The position numbers were made by a program, and so were the translations under genes. Source: Ottelia alismoides (Eukaryota; Streptophyta; Magnoliopsida; Alismatales; Hydrocharitaceae). Taken from it: DNA of 64,000 bases. Positions 36,001 to 48,000 of the stretch are shown here, piece after piece. Each line of letters opens with the position of its first letter. Within the stretch, counting starts at the first letter, position 1. A model generated the notes under the pieces. That model was not told the DNA's origin. It was given only the letters and a program-made list of their open reading frames with translations, and ran no database searches. Where the stretch lies: positions 124,001 through 188,000 of the forward strand of contig JAZKJV010002947.1 in assembly GCA_037367405.1 (NCBI GenBank). The letters are read 5' to 3'.

Positions 36001-39000
36001 CAAAAAAGTCCTTTAAACATCACATCAGTGCTACACATTACATAACTAGCGAAACCACACAAAAAAATAAACCACCCAATGCAACACCAACCAGAGGTAT
36101 GGAAGGAAATATCGGCGATATATCGTCGATATATTGATATCGACATGGGACCGATATGGGCACCGATATGGCTATATATCCTGATTTCTAGGCATTTTCT
36201 TCACAAAAGCTCGTCGATATGGGCGATATATCGTCGATATATCATATCGATACGATATCGAAACGATATCGATACGGCCTTCCATGACTCCAGAGGTAAG
36301 AGATGGGGGATAAAGATGCCCCTTTAACTATCCAGAACTTAAAACTACCATCACTCCATTGATGTTAAAAAGTTGTAAAATTACTAAACAACAGCACACA
36401 GAAAGAAAGTAACCATAATGATGTCCTTCAAATGAATTCTGCATTAATACTCTCCATGACCTAAAGTCTGCATTCAAAAATCAGTACAGGCGCATTAGGC
36501 AACTAACAGAATCACAAAACATAAACACACGCAAAGAAGCAGCAAAGTATTGCATAATTCGATTTGCAATATGCCCAGAACCTAACAAAAAATCCAATCA
36601 AGCAAATAGACATCAAACAGCTAGGAAAATCAGAATAGGTATAGTAAAACACCAAAGCAGCAGCGTCAGGAGACACTAGAAAACAAATGGACCACAAAAA
36701 AATGTCCTTTAAGGACATATAACCTTGAAATGCAACAATCTCCCATGAATCTACCGGTCACAAAACTAACAAATAGCACCAACGCATCAACTGCAGCGGC
36801 AGCAACCAGCAAGAAATCGAGCACTGCATTTAATCAGAAGGGCCCACCTTTCTGGGCAATAAAGACCAGTAAGCTCATTCCCATTAGTACCATGCACGGC
36901 ATTCAACTAGCAAAATCACGATATGGAAATAAAAACACCAACCCAGAAACAATAAGCAGAGGGAAATAAAGAATGATATAATGTTGTTGAGATATTAACT
37001 ATCTCTAGCATTATTTCTATATTTTGTATTTCTCTGATCATATTTTTGTAGTTTACCCAATAATTCTTCTCCTGTATAAGAGAACCATTTGACCTCTAAT
37101 AAATCATCTCATTCTTTCTCCTTTACATGGTATCGGAGCAACGGTCCAACATCGGATTTCCTGTATCAACCCTAACCCTACCCCACTCGTTTGCCCCCCC
37201 CCCCCCCGCGCCCATCACGTGACCCCCCCCCCCCCGATCCCAGGTCCCCTCCGTGCCAGCTGCCAGGCTCCTACGACCCAGCGACTCCGGCCCCCCCTGC
37301 GCGCAGGCCTGCGCCCAGGCCCCTGGGATCTTATTTTCTACCGGAGAGCATGATTTCGGACCTCTAGGTCATGTTCTCCGGCCCTAGCGAGCGACAAGGA
37401 TTAACAAGGATGGTTGTATAAGTCTACACGTACAACTAATCCTTCGTATAATTCTATAGACTAGTTTATATATGTCTACTCCCTAGTTGAATTCGGTTAT
37501 TTGGCTATTTTATCATGTTAGACAACAAGGGTGAGATATTCTCGCTAGGAGCCTTCAAGGGCCCGACTCCCATCGCTAAGATGGATGGGACCAACTATGA
37601 GTTATGGTCCATGCAATTTCTCACCCTCGTGCAGTGCAACAACAAGGAGCACATCCTGACAGATCCAGAACCAACGGATAAGACTGGGGAAAATGCTTCT
37701 TGGAAACAAGATGATGTGTACGTGTGTGTTTGACTTTGTGGGACTCTCATTACCGAAATAGCCAATGATATTTTAACCCAGCCTACTGCCAAGGCAATGT
37801 AGGACACTTTGGCATCCACCTATGCACAGGCGAAGAATGAGGCCAAGATCCGTCAACTACAGTTTGATATCTGCAATACCAAGCAGAATGGTTGTCCTCT
37901 GCATGTTTACTACTCCCCGTTGCGTAACATGTTTGGAAAGCTTCATAACTACATGCCCATTACGACGTCTATTGAGCAACAGAAGATGTATAGAAACTCC
38001 ACGATGGTTGGAGTTCTCATGGCTGGACTTGATACATAGTATGATGTTGCACGTACTCATCTTCTTACTAGAGCTACCATCCCCCCTATAGAAGAGGCCT
38101 ATAGCCGTCTCAGCCGAATTACCATGCCTTCGACAGCCAAAGCTTGTGGTAAGCATTTTTATGAGTATCTCAGAAAATTGTAAAGGGTAGTTCATTAGCC
38201 TCCTACTTTTATTTTATTTTATTAGCCTCCTACCTTTCAGATCTGAGCAATTAAATCTGAGATCCTTTGAAATATTTGACCTACCCTCTCTAGAGAGATC
38301 ATGACTCTTATTGCCGACATCACCACTACGGATACTGTTGCAGCAGCCAGAGCCTCTTCGAGCTCCTCAATTATCAACTATGCCTTTACTGGTAGTACGA
38401 ATGCAAACATGACAGAGTGGATTATGGATTATGATGCTTCTCACCACTTGTGTGGAGACAGAACGCGGTTGAGGTCCTCTAGAGCTATACCACCTGGTAG
38501 ATGGGTTATCATTGCTAATGGTGACCACTTACCCGTTACAGGACAAGGGGAGGTGCATTTGACACCATCATGCGCTTGAAGAATGTTTTATATGCTCATG
38601 CCTTTCAGATGAATTTACTTTCTATTAGTCAAATCACCAAGGATCTGCATTATCGTGCCATCTTTGACCCCTCGTCTCTTGTGTTTCAAGACATACTCAC
38701 GGGAAGGGTGATTGAATGTGGCCGTGAGCGTCGAGGACTCTACGAACTGATCCAACCTCATGATGCTAATGTTTCCAATATACCCACTGGACATGTCTCT
38801 CCTTATCTATGGCACCTTAGGTTTGGACATCTTCCTCTGTAGAAGCTATGTCATGTTCTCCCTCATATTTTTACGAGATCCTCCTTTCAGTGTGAGGCAT
38901 GTCAACTTAGGAAGCATCACCGTTCCTCTTTACAATCCCGTCAGTATCGGATCAGTTCTCAGTTATTCGAGCTCCTTCATTTAGACTGTTGAGAGAATAT

Positions 39001-42000
39001 TATCTTTTGTCCTTATTTATATACTTCTTTTTTTCTCTGTCGTCTTAATGTAATTTCTCCCTAGAGTCTTTCTCCTATATAAGAGGGCTCTAGGGTTACT
39101 TGGAATATGACTTTTCGTCTTTCTCATTTACACATGGTACCAGAGCGACGGTCCTAGACAGGAGCATGTGCCCTAGAACCCTAGCCTCACTGAAACCCTC
39201 ATCTCCTCGTCTGCGCCGCTCCACGCGCTTGCGCCATTCGCGCGTAGCACGTGCTGCCCTTGCGGCTGCACCGCCACCCCTGCAACTGCACCGCTAGGGC
39301 TACCCCTGCGACCCCCGACGCCGCCCGCTAGGGTTGTGTCTCCTTGCGGCTGTACTGCCGCCTCTGCGGCTGTACCGCCGCCTCTGCGGCTGCACCGCTA
39401 TGGCCACCCTTCCGGTCAATTGCGTCGCCCGCTACTTCCTTGGCTTAAAGTTTGCCCGTGGTCAACAAGGTATAGTTATGACGCAAAGGAAGTATGTTAC
39501 TGATCTTCTAGCTGAGACGGGTATGGCAGGATGTAGACCGGCCACTACGCCCATGGATCCCAATGCTAGACTCTATGATGATGATTCTGAGGAGATAGAT
39601 AAGAGACGATACAGGGAACTGGTAGGGAAGCTACTATATGTTACTATTACCAGGCCTGACATATCATTTGTTGTAAGCAGGGTTAGCCAGTTCAAGGAGC
39701 AACCGAGACAGGTTCATATGGATGCAGTCTGTATGATCCTGTGATACTTAAAGTCTTCTCCATGTGCAGGTCTACTGTTCAGAAGAGATATGTCATTTCA
39801 ATTATTGGATGTGCAGATGCCGATTATGTTGGGTGTCCCAAACACAGGAAATCTACCTCAGGTTTCACTGTGTTCGTTGGTAGCTCACTCGTTTCATGGA
39901 AGAGTAAGAAACAGACAGTGGTTGATCGATCCAACGTTGAATCAGAATATAGGGCTATGGCCCAAGGGAGCACGGAAATGATGTGGGTCAAGTCCGTTCT
40001 GACTAACCTCGCTATTGAGGTGCCTCTCCCAATGCATCTCAAGTATGATAATCAAGCAGCTCTATTCATAGCTAATAATCCAGCCTTCCATGAGAGAACA
40101 AAGCACATCAAAGTTGATTGCCATTATACCCGAGACTTGATACAGAAGGGATTTATTTCTACGTCTCACGTTGCTTAAGGAGATCAGATTGCGGACATGA
40201 TTACCAAGGCTCTTGCAAAGGGTCCTTTTCATCGTTGTTGTTCCAAGCTGAGCATGATAGACATATATGCTCTAGCTTGAGGGGGAGTGTTGAGAGAATA
40301 CTATCTTTTATCCTTATTTATATATTTCTTGTTTTCTCTATCGTCTTAATGTAATTTCTCCCTAGAGTCTTTCTCCTATATAAGAGGGCTCTAGGGTTAC
40401 TTGGAATACAACTTTTCGTCTTTCTCATTTCCACATAGACATTTGGGGTCCTAATTGTATTCCTGATCATCAAGGACACCGTTTTTATCTTGTAGCTGTC
40501 GATGATTTTTCTAGACTTTCCTGGGTCTTCTTATTGAAGAATAAGTCTGAGGTTGGATCCGCTATCAAGTATTTTATTAATGAATTAAAGAATATTTTTT
40601 TGCCAATGTCAAGTATCTTCGTTCTGATAATGCTTTGGAATTTCGCATTTCTAAGTTTCTTAGATCATATGGCATTATTCACCAGACCTCATGTGCTTAC
40701 GCTTCCTAGTAGAATGGTGTTGTCGAACGCAAACACCGTCACTTACTTGATGTGACCAGAACATTGTTGATACAGAATCGTGCTCCTCATGTCTACTGGG
40801 TGATGATGTCCTTATTGGTTGCTATTTGGTAAATCGTATGCCATCATCCGTGTTGGGAGAGAAGATTCCTTTCTCGATTGCATTCATCGAGAAGGATCTT
40901 TTCTCTCTTACACCTCGTGTGTTTGGATCTGTTGTCTTCGTTCATGATGTCTCTCTAGGACGTGACAATCTCTCTCCTGGAGCTGTCAAGTACGTGTTTG
41001 TAGGCTACTCTCGTACTCAAAAGGGGTATCGCTGCATTGATCCCCTAAGGCAGAAATATTTTGTTAGTGCTGATGTTACTTTCTTTGAGTATGTCATGTA
41101 TTTTTCTCTTACAGGTGATAGACTTGCTCCATCTGACTCTGGTGATGAGATATACATGCCACCACCTCCTGCAATTGGTCCTTCACCTACTCCTCCTCCA
41201 TCACCTCCACCACCTCCTTTGGTTCAGTTTTTGCCTCGTGTTCTTCCTTGCAGGTCTCACTCTGTTCGTCGTGCTCACAGGCCTTGCCCATCATCCAGCA
41301 TGCCTCAGGTATGTAATGAGCATATTGTTTCTACGGATGGCACTACTGAGTTGATTGTGCAACAAGATTCGAGACAGCATGAGCAGTTGCCCCCTCAAGA
41401 GGGAAATTTACATGCCCAGACTTGGCAGATGATTTTGATGTACCAATTGCTCTACGAAAGCATAAACGGGTGTGTATTACTTACCTTCTTGCAGCCCAGG
41501 TTTCTTTAAGCAGGTTGTCAGAGGATTTTAAGAAATTTACTTTGGCACTATCCGCAGTGCAGATACCACAGACTTATCTGAAGGCTCTCAAAGATAGCCA
41601 GTGGAGGTTAGCCATGGAGGATGAGATGGTTGCGCTGCAGTCATGTGGTACATGGAGTCTTGTTTCTGCTCCTGTTGATACATATGTTGTGGGATGCAAA
41701 TGGGTGTTCACTGTAAAACACTGTGCGGATGGAAGCGTGGATCGCTATGGCACGAGGGTTCACCCAGACATATGGGGTAGACTATCAGGACACTTTCTCT
41801 CCAATTGCCAAACATTCTACTCTACGTATTCTCCTTGCAGTTGTTGTGACACGAGATTGGTCCCTTTATCAGCTTGATGTGAAGAATGCATTCCTCTATG
41901 GTGATCTACATGAGGAGGTCTACCTGCAGCAGCCGCCTAGATTTGTTGTTGAGGGGGAGTGTCAGAAGGTTTGCAGGTTACGCAAGGCCATCTATGGCCT

Positions 42001-45000
42001 CAAGCAGAGTCCAAGAGCATGGCTCCAAAAGCTCTCAAAGTTGATAGAACAGCAGGGGTATGTGAGATCAACTGCTGATCACTCCTTATTCGTGCAAAAG
42101 ACCCTGAGAGGTATTATATTCATTCTTGTTTATGTTGATGACATTATTATTACAGGGGATGACGAGCAGGGCATTCAGACTGCAAAAGGACTTCCTAGGT
42201 CAACAGTTTGTAACCAAGGACCTTGGACAATTACGTTACTTCCTTAGAGTAGAGTTTTCCAGGAACCAACGAGGTCTTGTGATGACCCGGAGGAAGTATG
42301 GTACAGATCTTTTAGAGACAGGCATGGCAGATTGCAGACCTGCCACTACTTTGCTTGACCTGAGCATGAAGTTTTACGATAATGATACTGAGAAGGTCGA
42401 CAAGAGGAGGTACAGAGAGCTTGTTGGCAAGCTACTATATGTAACTATTACCAAACCCGACATATCATTTATCGTGAGCAAAGTAAGTCAGTTTATGGAG
42501 CAGCCCAGACAGGCACATATGGATGTAGTCCATATGATTCTGAAATACCTGAAGACTTCACCTGCTACTGGACTTCTTTTCAACAGAGGCACATCTCTCT
42601 CATTTACAGCATGTGCAGATGTAGATTATGTTAGGTGTCCAAAGGATAGAAAATCTACATATGGCTTTGTTGAATTCATAGAGAATTATCTTGTTTCATG
42701 GAAGAGTAAGAAGCAAACTATGGTTGCCACATCGAGTGCTAAATCAGAATACAGGGCCATGGCACATGCTAGTACAGAGATGATGTAGGTCAGATCCGTT
42801 CTTACTGACCTGACTATAGAAGTGCCTCTTCCCATGCACCTCCAACGTGATAATCAAGGTTGCAGAAAGTGGTAGTCGGTACTCAATCGACGGGGTCACT
42901 GACTAAGGATTAATCGACAGTCGGACGACTAATCGGATTTAGTCAATCATTAGTCAATTTTGAACTTTTTAGATTATTTTAAATATATACATCATTTCTA
43001 TACATAGATTTATACATTTTCTATACTTTCATAATGAAATAAAAGAAGTAATTGACTTTAAATATAACATTATTGCATATTAAAATAAGCTTGCTTATGC
43101 ATTAACATAGATTTGTATATTTTCTATACTTACATAATGAAACAAAAGAAGTAATTGACTTTAAATATAACATTAAGCATATTTAGAATAAGATTGCTTT
43201 AAAAAAAGCAAAAAACAAAAAAAGGTATAAAGCTTGTTGTAAAAGTCAGGCGATTAGTCGGCCGACTAGTCGGGCTCACCGACTAATGGCCGACTAGGCC
43301 TAGTCGAGTCGGCTACCCCTTGGTGATAATCAAGCTGCTCTCTTCATTACAAACAATCCATCCTTTCATGAGAGGACAAAGTACATATAGGTGGATTGTC
43401 ACTACACTCACGACATGATAGAGAAGGGTATTATCACTACTACGCATGTCAGCTCGAGAGAACAGACAGCAGATGTAGGCTCTAGCGAGAGGACGAGATG
43501 TAGTTCCAAGCTGAGTCTTATTGATATCTACGCTCTAGCTTGAGAGGGAGTGCTGAGATATTAACTATCTCTAGTATTATTTCTATATTTTGTGTTTCTC
43601 TGGTCTTCTTTCTGTAATTTACCTAATAGGTTCTTCTCCTATATAAGAGAACCATTGGGCGTCTAATAAATCCTCACATTCTTTCCCCTTTACAAATACA
43701 ATCCTTAACACAAATTCCATCAGAACTATCCAAAACTTGAAATCTCTCTCACACCAGCATGACACACGCCAAGCAACCAGCTAAATCACAACATGGAAAT
43801 ATAAGCACCACAGCAGCAACAGTAACGAATTGAGCATATACAAAAGTCATCTTGCATCAGTACGACGCAAATCACACAAATAAAAACTAAAGCTCTCAGT
43901 ACAAAAACACAAACAATCAAAGCAACAGCAACATCGGTGCACAAGCAATTGTCCTCCAGAACTTAATGTTCCAATTCCCAGCACTGAAGCTCAAACCCCC
44001 AAAACTGCAGATAATGCCTTCATTCGTGTAAATGGGATAAACTTAGATAAATTATGAAAGACCCAAGGGTTCTCTTATATAGGAGAAAAACCCATTGGAT
44101 AAAATACAAAAAGATGAAAGGATAAATAAAGGATTACAAAAGATAAAGAAAAAAATTGGAATTATCTAAATATAGGAATAGGAATTATCTCAACACTCCC
44201 CCTCAAGCTGGAGCGTAGATATCAATAAGACTCGGCTTGGAACAACATTTCTGATAAGGTCCTCTTGCTAGAGCCTTTGTAAGTATATCTTTTGTCTGGT
44301 CTCCAGAGCTAACATGTGTAGTAGTGATAAAACCCTTCTGTATCATGTCACGAGTGTAGTGACAATCCCCCTCTATGTGTTTCGTCCTTTTATGAAAGGC
44401 TGGGTTATTTGCAATGAAGAGAGAAGCCTGATTATCACAGTGGAGATGCATGGGAAGAGGTACTTCTATAGTTAGATCAGTAAGAACAGATCTGACCCAC
44501 ATCATTTCTGTACTAGCCTGTGCCATAGCCTTGTATTCTGATTCAGCACTTGATCTAGCAACCACTGTTTGCTTCTTACTTTTCCATGAAACAAGAGAAT
44601 TTCCTATGAACACAGCAAATCCAGATGTAGACTTTCTATCTTTTGGACACCTAGCATAATCTGCATCTGCGCATGCTATCACTAATAGAGATGTGCCTCT
44701 GCTGAAAAGAAATCCAGTACCAGGTGAAGTCTTCAAGTATCTTAGAATCATATGGACTGCATCCATATGTGCCTGTCTGGGCTGCTCCATAAATTGACTC
44801 ACTTTGCTTACTGCAAATGCTATGTCGGGCATGGTAATCATTATATATATTAGCTTGCCAACCAGCTCTGTATCTTCTCTTATCAACTTCCTCAGTATCA
44901 TCATCATACAACTTCATGCTTGGGTCAAGCGGAGTAGTGGCAGGTCTGCAATCTGCCATGCCTGTCTCTGAGAGAAGATATATAACATATTTTCTTTAGG

Positions 45001-48000
45001 TCATTACAAGACCCCGTTGATTCCTGGCAAACTCTATTCCAAGAAAGTAACGTAAATGTCCAAGATCCTTGGTCACAAACTGTTGACCTAGGAAGTCCTT
45101 GGTATCCTGAATGCCCTGCTCGTCATCCCCTGTAATAATAATATCATCAACATAAACAAGGATGACTGTAATACCTCTATGGGTCTTTTGTATAAATAAG
45201 GAGTGATATGCAGTTGATCTCACAAACCCCCGCTGCTCTATCAAGTCTGGGAGCTTTTGGAACCATGCTCTTGGACTCTGCTTGAGGCCATAGATAGCCT
45301 TGTGTAACCTGCACACCTTATGACACTCCCCCTCAGCAGCGAACCCAGGTGGCTGCTGCATGTAGACCTCCTCCTGTAAGTCACCATAGAGGAATGCATT
45401 TTTCGCATCAAGCTGATAAAGAGGCCAATCACGTGTTACAGCAATAGCAAGGAGAATACGTAAAGTAGAATGTCTGGCAACTGGGGAGAAAGTATCGTGA
45501 TAGTCTACCCCATATGTCTGGGTAAACCCTCTTGCCACAAGTCTTGCCTTATAGCGATCCACACTCCCATCCGGACGATGTTTCACAATAAATACCCATT
45601 TGCATCCCACAACTGATGCATCAATAGGAGCAGAAACAAGACTCCACGTACCACGTGACTGTAGCGCAGCCATCTCCTCTTCCATGGCTAACCTCCATTG
45701 ACTATCTTTGAGAGCCTCCTGATACGTTTGCAGTATCTGTACGGATGATAGTGCTAGTGTAAATCTCTTAAAATCCTCTGATAACCTATTCAAAGAAATC
45801 TGGGCTGCGAGAGGGTAAGTAGCACATGTTCGTTTCGGCTTTCGCAGAGCAATTGGTATATCAAGATCATCTGCCAAGTCATGGGCCTGTATATTTCCCT
45901 CTTGAGAGGGTATATGCTCCTCCTGTTGTACAGGTAATTCAGTAGTACTGTCAGTGGAAATAATATGCTCATTACATACCTGGGGCGTGCTGGATGATGG
46001 GCAAGGCTTGTGAGCAGGGCGAACAGGGCGAGATCTACGAGGAATATTACAAGGCAAGAACTGAACCAGCGGAGGTGGTGGAGGTGGTGGAGAAGGAGGT
46101 GAAGAAATTGGAGGAGGAGGAGGAGGAGGTGGCATGTAAATCTCATTATCAGAGTCAGATGGATTAAGTTTGTCACATGTAGGAGAAAAATACATGACCG
46201 ACTCAAAGAAAGTAACGTCAGCACTAACAAAATATTTCTGGCTCAGTGGATTAAAGCAGCGATATCCCTTTTGGGTACGAGAATAGCCGACAAATATACA
46301 CTTGATAGCTTTAGGAGAGAGCTTGTCACGCTCTGGAGAGACATCATGAACAAAGGCAACAAATCCAAATACACGAGGTGTAAGAGAGAAGAGATCCTTC
46401 TCACGAAACGCAATCGAGTAAGGAACCTTCTCTCCTAACACGGATGAGGGCATGCGGTTTACCAGATAACAAGCAGTAAGGACAGCATCACCCCAGTAAG
46501 AATGAGGAGCACGACTCTGTATCAACAATATTCTGGTCACATCAAGTAAGTGACGGTGTTTGCGCTCGGCAACACCATTCTGCTGGGAAGTGTAGACACA
46601 TGAGGTCTGGTGAACAATGCCATGGGATTTAAGGAACTCAGAAAGATGTAAGGTGCAAAATTCCAAGGCATTGTCAGGACGAATATACTTGATATTGGCA
46701 GAAAATATATTCTTTATTTCTTTAATAAAATACTTGATAGTGGATCCAGCCTCAGACTTATTTTTCAATAAAAAAACCCAAGAAAGTCTAGAAAAATCAT
46801 CGACTGCTACAAGATAAAAATGGTGTCCTTGGAGATCAGAAACACGACTAGGACACCAAATGTCTAAATGAAGAAGCTCAAATAGCTGAGAGCTGCTCCG
46901 ACTCTGACGGGATGGAAACGAAGAACGGCGATGCTTCCCAAGTTGACATGCTTCACAATGAAAGGAGGATCTCGTAGAAATCCGAGGGAGAATATGACAT
47001 AACTTCTGCAGAGGAAGATGTCCAAACCTAAGGTGCCATAAATAAGGAGAGACTGGTCCAGTAGGTATAATAGAAAAAATAGTATGAAGAGGTTGGACCA
47101 GTCTGTAAAGTCCCCGTTGCTCGTGGCCACTTCCAATCATCCTACCCATGAGTATGTCCTGAAACACAAAAGATGAAGGGTCAAAGATGGCACGACAATA
47201 CAGATCCTTAGTGATCTGAAAGTAAATTCATCTGAAAGGCAGGAGCATATAAAACATTCTTCAGACGCATGGATGGTGTCAACTGCACCTCCCCCTGTCC
47301 TGTAACGGGTAAGTGGTCGTCATTAGCAATGACGACCCATCTGCAAGGTGGTATTGCTCTGTAGGATTTTAGTTGCATTTTGTCTCCACATAAGTGGTGC
47401 GACGCACCAGAGTCCACAATCCATTCTGTCATGTCTGCATTCGTACTACCAGTAAAGGCATAAATGATACTTGAGGAGCTCGAAGATGCTCTGGCCGCTG
47501 TAGCAGTATCTGCGATGGTGTCACTACTAGGAGTCATGATCTCTCTGATACGAGAGACAATATCATCCAGGCGAGGATCGGCCTGGGGAGACACAATCTG
47601 CTCTGTTGCTCGACCAGAAACAGGATATCCATGCTTCTGATAGCATGTATCCTCTGCATGTCCAGGCTTGCGGCAATATGTGCAGGGGCCACGTTGACGT
47701 CCACCGCCTCTTCCTCGAGGTGTGCGTCCTCTGGAATGGATCGCCCCACCTCGACCACGAGAAGCGGCATCGTTGAGGAGTGCGAAGACGTGGTTGTCGA
47801 AGGGATGTTGAGTCGGCTGAGATGGCTATAGGCCTCCTCTATAGGAGGAATGGTTGCTCCAGTAAGAAGGTGGGTACGTGCAGCATCATATTCTGCATCA
47901 AGTCCGGCCATTAAAACTCCAACCATCGTGGAGTTCCTATATGTCTTCTGTTGTTCAGTAGACGTTGTAATAGGCATGTAGCTATGAAGTTTTTCAAACA

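Larger units (their letters stand above)
36985..43694 (+). mobile_element. Ty1/copia element B with two nested insertions
   Basis: LTRs at 36985-37127 (143 bp) and 43551-43694 (144 bp) begin TG(T/C)TGAGATATTAACTATC and end TTTACA. PBS TGGTATCGGAGC is at 37128-37139; the polypurine tract GAGAGGGAG ends at 43550. Flanking 5-mers AATGT/AATAC match at three of five positions, a worn target duplication. Inside are copia D (38988-40435) and a hAT-like MITE (42855-43322). Removing both gives about 4.8 kb, a normal size for a short-LTR copia element. Plus strand, so antisense to CCR4. Coding capacity is destroyed. Confidence 0.9.

Noticed and set aside
46617..46817. Plus-strand frames inside copia C
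   Set aside because: Antisense shadows of the integrase-RT frame.
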